From: Bacteroidota bacterium
GTDB lineage: Bacteria > Bacteroidota > Bacteroidia > Chitinophagales > Saprospiraceae
Assembly: GCA_024642665.1 (NCBI GenBank)
Contig: JAHEAR010000017.1
Span: forward strand, 39,863 to 80,334
DNA length: 40,472 nt
Direction: 5' to 3'
The notes beneath the pieces are model-generated. The model was not told the DNA's origin. It ran no database searches and saw only the letters and a list, made by a program, of their open reading frames with translations. Below are positions 27,743-35,959 of the stretch, one piece after another; the first letter of the stretch is position 1; every line of letters starts with the position of its first letter. Made by a program: the position numbers and the translations under genes.

Positions 27743-28653
27743 CAAAAGATCGTTTGGCGGTCATTGACCTTGGATCAAATACGTTCCACTTGCTGATATG
27801 TGACCTTAATGAAGAAGGCGATCTGGAGCAAGTGTATAAAAGCAGAGTGTATGTCAAATTAGCTTCCGGAGGTTTGGGATATATTAATCCGGAGAGTGAA
27901 GCCAGAGGGTTAAAAGCGATGTTGGGCTTTGCTGAAAAAATAAAATTGTATCAAGTCAAGACCATTAAAGCTGTAGGAACTTCTGCGTTGCGTGAGGCTT
28001 CAAACGGATCGGCCATAGCGGAAAAGTATTTCGAGGCAACAGGAATTTCGATTGACATCCTGGACGGAAATCAGGAAGCTGATTACATCCTTGGTGGCAC
28101 TCGGGCTGCCTTGCCCAAACTTGATCAATACGGACTCATCATGGATATCGGTGGTGGAAGTGTGGAGTTCATACTTTTTCAGGAGAGTACTATTGCATTT
28201 AAAGCAAGCTATAAAATCGGGGTGTCCGTATTGCATAAGTTATTTCATCTGTCCGATCCGATTTCAGATGAGAATCTACAGGCCATGAAATTATTTCTCA
28301 ATGATGAACTTGCTGCATTAAAGGTTGCATTGAAAGCTATAGGGTCTTACCACCTGATTGGGTCCAGTGGTTCTTTTGAAGTCATTCAGGGTATGCTGTC
28401 ACATATATCTACCGCACCTAATTGGTCAGAACTTGATATCCGGCAACTTCCGGGCTGTCTGGAAAAGATTATTTCATTAAATCTGGAGGAACGGATTGAA
28501 ATCAAGGAAATTCCTTCCGAACGACTGGATTATATCGTGGTGGCTTTTGCCCTAATCCAATATATCATTCTTTCTTTTCCGCCAAAACAGCTGTTTTACT
28601 GTGATTTTGCCTTAAAAGAGGGCGTTTTGTTTGAATTAGCCACTCAAAAATAA
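27739..28653 (+). CDS. exopolyphosphatase/guanosine pentaphosphate phosphatase (Ppx/GppA)
   Basis: Actin-like-ATPase-fold phosphatase of 304 residues that removes phosphate from polyphosphate or from pppGpp. Signature segments are AVIDLGSNTFHLLI (phosphate-1), VKLASGG, GTSALREASNG, and MDIGGGSVEFI (phosphate-2), with GSSGSFE later. It is a single-domain short form lacking the C-terminal HD-like domain of E. coli Ppx, as is normal in Bacteroidota. The start overlaps the lipoprotein stop. Its stop codon lies within a 15-bp inverted repeat. Confidence 0.92.
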   Translation: MTKDRLAVIDLGSNTFHLLICDLNEEGDLEQVYKSRVYVKLASGGLGYINPESEARGLKAMLGFAEKIKLYQVKTIKAVGTSALREASNGSAIAEKYFEATGISIDILDGNQEADYILGGTRAALPKLDQYGLIMDIGGGSVEFILFQESTIAFKASYKIGVSVLHKLFHLSDPISDENLQAMKLFLNDELAALKVALKAIGSYHLIGSSGSFEVIQGMLSHISTAPNWSELDIRQLPGCLEKIISLNLEERIEIKEIPSERLDYIVVAFALIQYIILSFPPKQLFYCDFALKEGVLFELATQK

Positions 28654-28679
28654 ATTTAGATAAGTCTAAATTTATTTTT
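28646..28679. promoter_or_regulatory. 15-bp perfect inverted repeat, candidate metalloregulator operator
   Basis: Two 15-base arms (28646-28660 and 28665-28679) pair perfectly around TAAG. The core TTTAGA-TAAG-TCTAAA has the dyad geometry of sites bound by DtxR/MntR-type dimers, and it ends 16 bases before the -7 element of the permease-repressor gene. A-tract and T-tract flanks also make it a possible bidirectional terminator for the phosphatase gene, although the stem has only two G-C pairs. It may serve as both. Confidence 0.6.
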
Positions 28680-28695
28680 TGGCGAATTAAAATCA

Positions 28696-28703
28696 TATCT
28701 TTG
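28696..28703 (+). promoter_or_regulatory. -7 promoter element of the permease-repressor gene
   Basis: TATCTTTG matches TAnnTTTG exactly and ends 4 bases before the ATG. Transcription would start at or next to the start codon, giving a leaderless or nearly leaderless mRNA. Confidence 0.55.
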
Positions 28704-28707
28704 AGGT

Positions 28708-30195
28708 ATGGATTTATTACAAGTCTTACAGGAACCCTGGGCCTTAAGAGCCTTAATCGCGTCCACCATGGTGGGAATCACCTGCGGTATGCTGGGAGCT
28801 TTTATCGTTTTAAGAAATATGTCACTCATCGGGGATGCCCTTTCGCACGCTATACTTCCGGGAGTCGTAGTGGCCTTTGTCATCTTCGGTTACAATACGA
28901 TGGGCTTTTTCTTCGGCTCAGTCATCGCGGGCTTGTTGTCCGCAGTGGCCATTACCTGGATACAGCATAATATCAAAACCAAGAATGACGCGGTCATCGG
29001 TATTGTTTTTACAGCTTTCTTCTCTATCGGCGTAATTGGTATTTCTGCCATTTCCAGAACCGGTGTGCATCTTGACCTGAAGGATTTTCTTTTTGGAAAT
29101 GTACTTGGTGTATCCAATGAAGACTTGGTGATGACAGGCTCTGTGATGGTCATGGTGATCCTGAGTATCGGTATATTCTACAGGTATTTATTTGCTTCGA
29201 CTTTCCAACCGACAATTGCCTCCACCATGGGTATTCCGGTTAAAATCATGCACTACTATTTAATGTTGCTGCTTTCTTTTTCCGTAGTAGCAGCCATGCA
29301 AACTGTTGGTGTAATTCTGGTGGTAGCTATGCTGATCACGCCTGCCTCCACGGCCCTGCTATTGGCGAAAAGACTTCCTAAAGTATTGGTATTATCAGGC
29401 ATCATAGGTTTTATGAGTAGTATTTCAGGTCTTGCCTTTTCTGTTTTCTATGAATTACCTCCCGGACCTTCGATCGCCGTCACTGCCACTGCCATTTACC
29501 TGCTGACCGCATTCTTCGCTCCCGAAAATGGCCTTCTCGCTAAATGGTTTCGCCGCCGACAACAGGAACAAAAAATCAAAGCAGAGGATTTACTTAAAAC
29601 GATCTTTAAAATATCGCTGGGGAATGTTGTGGATCAAACCATATTGCTTGAAAAGCTATCCCTTTCTGCTTCCAAATTGAAACAATTGATCCAGCCGCTT
29701 AAACAAAAACAGCTGATCATCAATACTGGTCCTACGACCTATCAGCTGACTGATTCAGGCAGGAAACAAGCAAATGATTTAGTGCGTGCTCACCGACTTT
29801 GGGAAAGTTATCTGGTGAGTGAAATGGGTATGCATGCAGACGATATACATGATGAAGCTGAGCAGTATGAACACCTGCTGACATCATCGCAAGTGGACGC
29901 GGTAGACAAGCAACTTGGCTACCCTGCGCTTGATCCCCACGGATCACCCATCCCCAGCAGAGGATCATCGATCAAGCTATCGCTGAACCAATTGACTGTT
30001 GCTGACGCCGGAGCAATTTCACAAAGGCAACCGGGTGCTGAAATCACCTACAAATTATGGGCTTTAGGCCTGGGACCGGGAGATGCATTTCAAATCACGG
30101 AGACGGGTGATCATTTCATGCTGAAGGTAAAAGATCAGGAAATCCAAATCCCTGCCTTACTGGCACAGCAAATAAGTGTTGAAAAAATAAATTAA
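28708..30195 (+). CDS. metal ABC transporter permease fused to a DtxR-type repressor
   Basis: 495 residues in one frame. Residues 1-283 are a TroC/MntB/ZnuB-type (ABC-3) permease with about eight membrane helices, including ITCGMLGAFIVLRNMSLIGD, SHAILPG and ITPASTALLLA. A basic linker FRRRQQEQK (281-289) leads to a winged helix (about 292-355, TYQLTDSGRKQA). A DtxR-like dimerisation and metal domain follows (about 357-418, with HRLWESYLV, HDEAEQYEHLL and DPHGSPIP). An SH3/FeoA-like tail (about 422-495) completes it. Likely substrates are Mn, Zn or Fe. No ATPase or binding-protein gene adjoins. Chlamydial YtgCR has the same fusion and is cleaved to release the repressor; whether that happens here is unknown. 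Confidence 0.9.
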   Translation: MDLLQVLQEPWALRALIASTMVGITCGMLGAFIVLRNMSLIGDALSHAILPGVVVAFVIFGYNTMGFFFGSVIAGLLSAVAITWIQHNIKTKNDAVIGIVFTAFFSIGVIGISAISRTGVHLDLKDFLFGNVLGVSNEDLVMTGSVMVMVILSIGIFYRYLFASTFQPTIASTMGIPVKIMHYYLMLLLSFSVVAAMQTVGVILVVAMLITPASTALLLAKRLPKVLVLSGIIGFMSSISGLAFSVFYELPPGPSIAVTATAIYLLTAFFAPENGLLAKWFRRRQQEQKIKAEDLLKTIFKISLGNVVDQTILLEKLSLSASKLKQLIQPLKQKQLIINTGPTTYQLTDSGRKQANDLVRAHRLWESYLVSEMGMHADDIHDEAEQYEHLLTSSQVDAVDKQLGYPALDPHGSPIPSRGSSIKLSLNQLTVADAGAISQRQPGAEITYKLWALGLGPGDAFQITETGDHFMLKVKDQEIQIPALLAQQISVEKIN

Positions 30196-30202
30196 ACCTG
30201 CC

Positions 30203-30577
30203 CTATTCTTCTTCCTTGCCCATCTGGTTATTCGCCCGGAGGTCCGCCAGAATTTTTTCCATGCGGAAGTATTCATCGAGCGATTCATCCAGATAAAACG
30301 CTATTTCCGGTATTCTTCTTAGTTGCTTCCCTACCCGCTTGGCTAATGAATGCCTTAACTGATGCAGATGCGCATCCAACAAGGTCATCACCTCGGACTT
30401 ATTCTCTGTATTAAAAACGGAAACATAGATTTTGGCATTCTGTAAATCAGGCGAAACGACCGTCCGAGTGACGGTAACCATTGCTTTTTCAAATATATAG
30501 GATCCTTCGTCCATCAACACCATGCTAAACTGGCGGCGCAATAACTCATTGATCTGCTTCTGTCGCTTTGTTTCCAT
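30203..30577 (-). CDS. rbfA: 30S ribosome-binding factor A
   Basis: Late 30S maturation factor with a KH-like fold, 124 residues from the ATG at 30577 (METKRQKQINELLRRQ). The in-frame ATG at 30643 would add 22 residues not typical of RbfA. Family features are the N-terminal helix RQKQINELLRRQFS, the strand VTVTRTVVSPDLQNAKIYVSV, and RRIPEIAFYLDESLDE near the C terminus. It converges with the permease-repressor gene (7 bases between stops) and diverges from recG. Confidence 0.93.
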   Translation of the reverse strand: METKRQKQINELLRRQFSMVLMDEGSYIFEKAMVTVTRTVVSPDLQNAKIYVSVFNTENKSEVMTLLDAHLHQLRHSLAKRVGKQLRRIPEIAFYLDESLDEYFRMEKILADLRANNQMGKEEE

Positions 30578-30651
30578 TGAATTCCATTTTCCTTTTACGG
30601 ATGCCTCAAAAGTAAGATTAAAATCGATCTCTTCCCGAGGCATCTATTGAC

Positions 30652-30676
30652 AAGATAAGAACGGAGTACTTATCTT
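30652..30676. promoter_or_regulatory. divergent rbfA/recG promoter pair in an inverted repeat
   Basis: AAGATAAG (30652-30659) and CTTATCTT (30669-30676) form an 8-bp inverted repeat with a 9-base spacer. Each arm contains a -7-like element facing outward: TATCTTTC (30671-30678) toward recG and TATCTTGT (minus, 30651-30658) toward rbfA. Both fit TAnnTTTG imperfectly. Confidence 0.45.
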
Positions 30677-30706
30677 TCGAGTTCTGTAAATTCAATATTA
30701 AATCGA

Positions 30707-32812
30707 TTGGGACACTTTTTACAACGAGCGGTAGAAGATATTACAGGGGTCAGCCCTGCCAAAGGCGAATTGCTGCGCAAAGAACTGGGTATTCACAATT
30801 TTGGCGATTTGTTATGGGATCTCCCCTTCCGCTATATTGACAAATCAGCTATTTCGACGATCAGAGAAGCAAAGTCCGCTACGGAAGCCGTTCAGCTCAA
30901 GGGAATTTTTACAGATAAACATATTGAAGGCAACGGCCACAAAAAGCGACTGGTAGCCACCTTCGAAGATGGCTCAGGCACTTTAGAAATTTTATGGTTT
31001 CAACGTGCCAGGGATATAGACAAATGGATTGTCCCCGGTAAGCCCTACCTCATTTATGGAAAACTTCAGGACTACAGAGGGAAATTCAATATCGTTCATC
31101 CGGAGATTGAAGAACTCACTCTAAACAAAACAGTGACGACCGGACTTGAACCTGTCTATCATAGTACTGAAAAACTTGTGTTGCGAGGACTTGACAGCAA
31201 GGGAAGAAGAAAAATTATCAAACAACTTTTTTCGCAACTACGACCGGAAGAATTACCTGAAAATCTTCCGGAATCGATCATCTCTAAATTGCGATTTTTT
31301 AGTCGCTATGAAGCCATTAAAAGGGTCCATTTTCCAACATCACCGGAGCAACTAACCGCGGCGAAAAACAGACTGAAGTTTGAAGAATTGTTTTTTTTGC
31401 AACTGCTTTTACTTCGTTCAAAAATCAAACGAGAAACGACTATCAAAGGCTTCATTTTTGGCGAGGTAGGAGAACTGTTTAATACATTCTACGCCAAGCA
31501 TCTTCCGTTTACGCTGACCAATGCACAAAAACGGGTTATCAAAGAAATTCGACAGGACATGGGATCCGGGCATCAGATGAATCGGTTGCTTCAGGGAGAC
31601 GTTGGAAGCGGTAAAACTATTGTGGCCCTTATGTGCATGTTGCTCGCTGCGGACAATGGTTTTCAATCTGTACTCATGGCCCCGACCGAAGTTTTAGCGC
31701 AGCAACATTTCATTTCCATTAGTGAACTGCTTGATGGGTTAGATATCAAGGTGGCATTTTTATCCGGTAGTATTACGGGTGCTCCACGAACAGAAATTCT
31801 TGAATCGCTTAAATCCGGTGAGACCACTATTTTACTAGGCACACATGCGGTGATTCAGGAATGGGTTGAATTTAAAAATTTAGGATTGGCGATAACGGAT
31901 GAGCAACATCGTTTTGGAGTAGCACAACGAGCACAGATGTGGACAAAATCGCCGGTTCATCCACCGCATGTTTTAGTCATGACGGCTACACCAATACCGC
32001 GTACGTTGGCGCTGACTATCTATGGCGATCTGGAGGTTTCCATTTTGGATGAATTACCTCCGGGAAGAAAACCTGTCGTGACCACTCAACGCTCCGAGGC
32101 GCATCGATCTAAAGTGAATTCGTTTGTGCAGGAACAGATCAGGCTTGGTCGTCAGGTGTATGTCATTTTTCCCTTGATTGAAGAGTCTGCAAAACTCGAT
32201 CTTGAAAATCTACAGGATGGTTATGAACGTTTACTGGCTGTTTTTCCAAGACCTGATTATCAAATCTCTGTGGTCCATGGCCGAATGAAAGCGGGTATAA
32301 AAAACGAGGAGATGGAAAGGTTCAAAGATCACAAAACGCAGATCATGGTTTCGACGACAGTGATTGAGGTGGGTGTCAATGTTCCAAATGCAACGGTGAT
32401 GATTATTGAAAATGCAGAACGATTTGGGCTGGCACAGTTACATCAATTGCGGGGACGTGTCGGGCGAGGTGCGGATCAATCTTATTGCATCTTAATGACG
32501 AGCTACAAACTTTCAAAAACCGCCCGGGAAAGACTGGATGTCATCTGTCGAACCAATGATGGATTTGAAATTGCAGAAGCAGATTTAAAATTGCGCGGCC
32601 CGGGGGATATTGCCGGAACGAAACAAAGTGGTGCTTTTGAATTTAAAGCGGCAAATCTTGTGGAAGACCAGGCTATATTAAAAACCGCGCGATTGATGGC
32701 GGAAGATATTTTGCAAAGAGACGCTGAACTGATGATGAAGGAACATTACACGCTCAGGCAATTTTTACAAACGGAGTATAAATACAAGCAGGATTGGTCC
32801 AGGATTTCTTAA
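30707..32812 (+). CDS. recG: ATP-dependent DNA helicase RecG
   Basis: Branch-migrating superfamily-2 helicase for stalled forks and recombination intermediates, 701 residues (full length). An N-terminal wedge/OB domain (about 1-200) precedes the motor: TNAQKRVIKEI, Walker A GDVGSGKT (297-304), APTEVLAQQH, the DExH box DEQHRFG, VMTATPIPRT, VHGRMK, TTVIEVGVNVPNA, and QLHQLRGRVGRG. A C-terminal TKQSGAFEFK segment matches the RecG end region. The only plausible start is TTG at 30707, since no ATG or GTG occurs in frame upstream. It is transcribed divergently from rbfA. Confidence 0.96.
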   Translation: MGHFLQRAVEDITGVSPAKGELLRKELGIHNFGDLLWDLPFRYIDKSAISTIREAKSATEAVQLKGIFTDKHIEGNGHKKRLVATFEDGSGTLEILWFQRARDIDKWIVPGKPYLIYGKLQDYRGKFNIVHPEIEELTLNKTVTTGLEPVYHSTEKLVLRGLDSKGRRKIIKQLFSQLRPEELPENLPESIISKLRFFSRYEAIKRVHFPTSPEQLTAAKNRLKFEELFFLQLLLLRSKIKRETTIKGFIFGEVGELFNTFYAKHLPFTLTNAQKRVIKEIRQDMGSGHQMNRLLQGDVGSGKTIVALMCMLLAADNGFQSVLMAPTEVLAQQHFISISELLDGLDIKVAFLSGSITGAPRTEILESLKSGETTILLGTHAVIQEWVEFKNLGLAITDEQHRFGVAQRAQMWTKSPVHPPHVLVMTATPIPRTLALTIYGDLEVSILDELPPGRKPVVTTQRSEAHRSKVNSFVQEQIRLGRQVYVIFPLIEESAKLDLENLQDGYERLLAVFPRPDYQISVVHGRMKAGIKNEEMERFKDHKTQIMVSTTVIEVGVNVPNATVMIIENAERFGLAQLHQLRGRVGRGADQSYCILMTSYKLSKTARERLDVICRTNDGFEIAEADLKLRGPGDIAGTKQSGAFEFKAANLVEDQAILKTARLMAEDILQRDAELMMKEHYTLRQFLQTEYKYKQDWSRIS

Positions 32813-32992
32813 TCTCAAAAATCAATAAAGTGCAAAATAAATTTTGTTCTTTACTTCTTTCACTAATTAATATGATAATTTACTACACTCCTGATTTGGT
32901 TTGTGGTCTTATTAATTAACTGAATACCAAAACTTCTCTATGAAACACTTTCATTAACTAAATGGACAATATTCTAACCATTTCTTATGATA

Positions 32993-33154
32993 GTTACTTT
33001 TTTCATCGCCAAAAAAGTAACCAAAAAGCTTATCCGCCTGAGGCGGAAAAAAACTCACTTTCAGGTCTGCTCGCTTTTCTGGCAGCAGGTTTGCTGGCAC
33101 GCTTTTCAGTTTTTCAAAACCCACCTTTTTTCTCTTACGGACAAAAAAAGGTGG
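32993..33154. repeat. multi-hairpin non-coding element
   Basis: Four inverted repeats follow one another: an 11-bp perfect stem with a 7-base loop (32993-33003/33011-33021), TCCGCC/GGCGGA with a 3-base loop (33033-33038/33042-33047), CTGCT/AGCAG (33067-33071/33084-33088), and an 11-bp perfect stem with a 12-base loop (33121-33131/33144-33154). The GC-rich central part stands out from AT-rich surroundings. The layout resembles interspersed hairpin repeats (REP/MITE-like) in other genomes. Only one copy is visible here, so repeat status is inferred. Confidence 0.55.
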
Positions 33155-33346
33155 CCGCCATAGTGTTCGAACAGTTTTGAATCACGGATTTTTTTCACTT
33201 TCTCAAAGATCAACAGCCTTTTAGACTTTCAGGCAATAAATATGTAAATATTTTCAATCTAAGAAATTGATTATTTATGCCAACCAGAAAAGAATTATAA
33301 CCTTCTGGACAAATCTGACAACTCAAACTTTGCAATTAATATTGGT

Positions 33347-33360
33347 TTTTATCGATAAAA
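33347..33360. promoter_or_regulatory. 14-base perfect palindrome TTTTATCGATAAAA
   Basis: A gapless dyad about 80 bases upstream of the small coiled-coil gene. It has the shape of a dimeric repressor site but no regulator can be named. It could arise by chance in AT-rich DNA. Confidence 0.3.
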
Positions 33361-33438
33361 CAGAAGCTACAATCTAATAATCACTGTAATGGTGAACAAT
33401 AAGATCGTATTTTACTTATCAGAAGCAAACCATAACCT

Positions 33439-33753
33439 ATGCGACCAAGACATAAAATGACCGGCTGTGCCCGATTTTTCATATTCCTGATTTTTTTTGT
33501 TCCTGCTGTATATTTTGGTGCAGCCTACTTTCGTGGGGATGATGGTGTCGGGATTTTAAAAAATTTCTGGCATAATACTTTTGGCACCACAAAGTCGACT
33601 TCGACTACCACGCCCGGTACTTCTGATGACACCTACAAGATTGATAATCTTGAAAAAGAACTTCAGCAGGCAAAAGAAGAAATCAGAGATCTGAAAGCAA
33701 CGATTTATGAAAAGGAACAGGAGATCAAAAAACTAAAATCAGGAGGTGAATAA
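33439..33753 (+). CDS. small membrane-anchored coiled-coil protein
   Basis: 104 residues with one N-terminal membrane helix (about 12-31, FFIFLIFFVPAVYFGAAYF). A Thr/Ser-rich linker (about 52-66) and a charged heptad-like coiled coil to the end (about 68-101, NLEKELQQAKEEIRDLKATI) follow. ATG at residue 7 (33457) is an alternative start. The family is not recognised. Base composition and codon use look like a real gene, and it lies alone between the hairpin region and serA. Confidence 0.65.
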   Translation: MRPRHKMTGCARFFIFLIFFVPAVYFGAAYFRGDDGVGILKNFWHNTFGTTKSTSTTTPGTSDDTYKIDNLEKELQQAKEEIRDLKATIYEKEQEIKKLKSGGE

Positions 33754-33929
33754 CCCTGATCATGCCACCTGCCTTCCTGAGATTACATGAAACATGGTGA
33801 TTTTAAGGTATTAATCAATGTTTTACTCTATTTAGAATTTATTTAAGGTCTCTTCATTTTCATGGTCTAATGGAAATTCCCTTACTTTGCCGCCTTATTC
33901 TTTAAGTCAATACTTAACCCTTTGTTACG

Positions 33930-34889
33930 ATGAGTCAGATTAGAATATTAGCCAACGATGGTATAGATGATATTGGAAAATCATTACTTGAAGCTGCCGG
34001 GTATGAAGTGGTGACTACGCATTATTCCGCTGAAGAACTTGAGAATACACTTCAATCATTTGATGCCATTACCGTGCGGAGTGCCACCCAAGTGAGAAAA
34101 GCATTGATTGATGCTTGTCCAAGGCTTAAAGTGATTGGACGCGGGGGTGTAGGTATGGATAACATTGATGTCACCTATGCCAGAGAAAAAGGACTTGGTG
34201 TGTATAATACACCGTCTGCTTCTTCCAGATCCGTCGCCGAACTTGTCATCAGTCATATATTTACCCTGATTCGCCATTTTCAGGTAGCCAATCGTGAAAT
34301 GCCCCAAAATGGTCAAACAGATTTTAAGGCGTTAAAAGCACATTGTGGCAGTGGACATGAAGTACTTGGAAAGACCATTGGAATCATAGGATTAGGGCGC
34401 ATAGGTCAGGAGGTGGCACGACTGAGTGTTTGCCTGGGCATGAATGTCATTGCAGTTGACCCAATGGTAAAAGAAGCCATCCTAGACATTAGTCTCCCCG
34501 GCCTTGAAAAACCGGTTTCTGTAACGATACACACTTCGCCTATGGCTGAGTTGCTGGAGAAATCTGACATCATCACAGTACACATTCCAAAAGCTGACAA
34601 ACCGCTGATCGGAAAAGAAGAATTAAGTGCACTCAAAAAAGGGGTGCTGTTGGTCAACACGGCACGTGGTGGTGTCTTTGAGGAAGATGCCATATTGGAA
34701 GGGCTTGCCTCCGGTCAGATCGGTGGTGCCGGTCTCGATGTTTTTGTAGGTGAACCAACGCCAAGGCAAGACCTGTTAAGTCATCCGAATATTTCGCTGA
34801 CACCGCATGTAGGGGGTTCTACCGTTGAAGCACAAGCGAATGTTGGAAAAGAATTGGCCGGATTGATCATTGATCATTTCAGCAAATAG
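33930..34889 (+). CDS. serA: D-3-phosphoglycerate dehydrogenase (short, ACT-less form)
   Basis: NAD-dependent oxidation of 3-phosphoglycerate at the head of serine synthesis. The 319-residue chain has the 2-hydroxyacid dehydrogenase fold: Rossmann motif GIIGLGRIGQ (G154, G156, G159) with D177 for NAD, and catalytic R246 (TARGG), E275 and H293 (TPHVGGST). It lacks the C-terminal ASB/ACT domains of E. coli SerA, so serine feedback is not expected through ACT. A related 2-hydroxyacid dehydrogenase cannot be excluded. serC is not adjacent. glyA, which uses serine, lies 33 kb away in the same window. Confidence 0.85.
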   Translation: MSQIRILANDGIDDIGKSLLEAAGYEVVTTHYSAEELENTLQSFDAITVRSATQVRKALIDACPRLKVIGRGGVGMDNIDVTYAREKGLGVYNTPSASSRSVAELVISHIFTLIRHFQVANREMPQNGQTDFKALKAHCGSGHEVLGKTIGIIGLGRIGQEVARLSVCLGMNVIAVDPMVKEAILDISLPGLEKPVSVTIHTSPMAELLEKSDIITVHIPKADKPLIGKEELSALKKGVLLVNTARGGVFEEDAILEGLASGQIGGAGLDVFVGEPTPRQDLLSHPNISLTPHVGGSTVEAQANVGKELAGLIIDHFSK

Positions 34890-34931
34890 AAAGATTGTCC
34901 GGAGACTTTATGTTGTCCAGAAAAATGAAAC

Positions 34932-35606
34932 TCATTCCTCTATTCGACAATTGATATACCGTTGATTTTCACGAAGGATGGAAAGAAAAGTTTCTTCTTC
35001 ATAGAGTTCGCCCCCCATCGTGCGCATATGCGGTGTATCCTGCTGACAATCGATCCATTCAAAACCAAGATCATACAGGTATTTTGCGAGATGTACAAAC
35101 GCAACTTTTGACGCATTGCTCTTTTTTGAAAACATGCTTTCGCCAAAAAATATTTTTCCCAATGCAATCCCATATACCCCACCTGCGAGCTCATCTTCAT
35201 CATACACTTCTACAGAATAAGCCGCACCCATTCGATGTAATCGTTCATAGGCATCTACCATCTCCGGCATGATCCAGGTACTGTCCTGCCCTATCCGTTT
35301 GGTCGTTCGGCAATGATTGATCACGCTACTAAAATTCTGATTGATTGTCACCTGAAATCGTTGTTGGTTTAGCACCCGCCTCAGCGAACGTGAAACATGG
35401 ACGGCATGTGTTTTAACCATCAACCTGGGGGAAAGAAACCACCAAAGAATTGGTTGGTCATCAGCATACCAGGGAAAGATACCCCAGCTATAGGCCAGCA
35501 GCAAACGTTCCGGTGACAAATCACCACCAACGGCCATGAGTCCGTCAGGTTCTCGTAAAACAGGATGTGGAAATACTAAATTTTCGTCAAGGGAGAAAAC
35601 AGGCAT
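34932..35606 (-). CDS. aat: leucyl/phenylalanyl-tRNA-protein transferase
   Basis: Adds Leu or Phe from tRNA to proteins with N-terminal Lys/Arg, creating degrons read by ClpS. The 224-residue length is normal. Family motifs are FPHPVLREPDGLMAVGGDLSPERLLLAY (in part residues 12-39), GIFPWYADDQPILWW, the AYSVEVY strand, GGVYGIALGKIFFGESMFSK and DCQQDTPHMRTMGG. It lies 10 bases behind clpS on the same strand, the functional partner. Confidence 0.95.
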   Translation of the reverse strand: MPVFSLDENLVFPHPVLREPDGLMAVGGDLSPERLLLAYSWGIFPWYADDQPILWWFLSPRLMVKTHAVHVSRSLRRVLNQQRFQVTINQNFSSVINHCRTTKRIGQDSTWIMPEMVDAYERLHRMGAAYSVEVYDEDELAGGVYGIALGKIFFGESMFSKKSNASKVAFVHLAKYLYDLGFEWIDCQQDTPHMRTMGGELYEEETFLSILRENQRYINCRIEE

Positions 35607-35616
35607 TACTGGTCGA

Positions 35617-35922
35617 TCACCTGTTCACTTTTTCATGTTCGATAATAGCATTCAGCCCTCTGTCGACCAGCCCATCTTTTAAAGGCTTCAATTGCTGAAG
35701 CGTCCCCATTTTAACGCTGGCTCTGCCTTTGGTATGGATGATCCATGCCGATTGTTCTGCCTGCTCACTGGTGTGCTGGAGCAAGTCCATCAAACATTCA
35801 ATGACCCAATCAAAGGTATTGTAGTCATCATTAAGGACGATCAGTTCAGAGCGCTCACCATTGGAGGTGAGTTCTTCTACTAAAACATCTTCTTCTATTT
35901 GGCCGTGGCTTTCGTATAACAT
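35617..35922 (-). CDS. clpS: ATP-dependent Clp protease adaptor ClpS
   Basis: N-recognin that hands N-degron proteins to a ClpA/ClpC unfoldase. 101 residues: an acidic N-terminal tail, then the core VLNDDYNTFDWVIECLM with the NDD(Y/F)xTxxxV signature, the WIIHTKGRASV segment and a C-terminal helix. It is 10 bases upstream of aat. The partner unfoldase ClpA/ClpC is not in this window, although clpX and clpP are. Confidence 0.93.
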   Translation of the reverse strand: MLYESHGQIEEDVLVEELTSNGERSELIVLNDDYNTFDWVIECLMDLLQHTSEQAEQSAWIIHTKGRASVKMGTLQQLKPLKDGLVDRGLNAIIEHEKVNR

Positions 35923-35959
35923 GAGCGACGAATTTTATGAATCAGGTGATCGATTATAT

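Larger units (their letters stand above)
32813..33438. other. 626-base non-coding region after recG
   Basis: AT-rich sequence with no credible gene. The middle (about 32993-33154) is a cluster of hairpins annotated separately. The flanks contain a perfect 14-base palindrome (33347-33360). A 72-codon frame at 32962-33180 only reads through the hairpins and is not supported as a gene. Confidence 0.65.

Noticed and set aside
32962-33180. 72-codon frame across the hairpin cluster
   Set aside because: It follows the inverted repeats, with low-complexity Lys/Leu/Ala content. No recognisable domain or ribosome site was seen, and the structure explains the sequence better.
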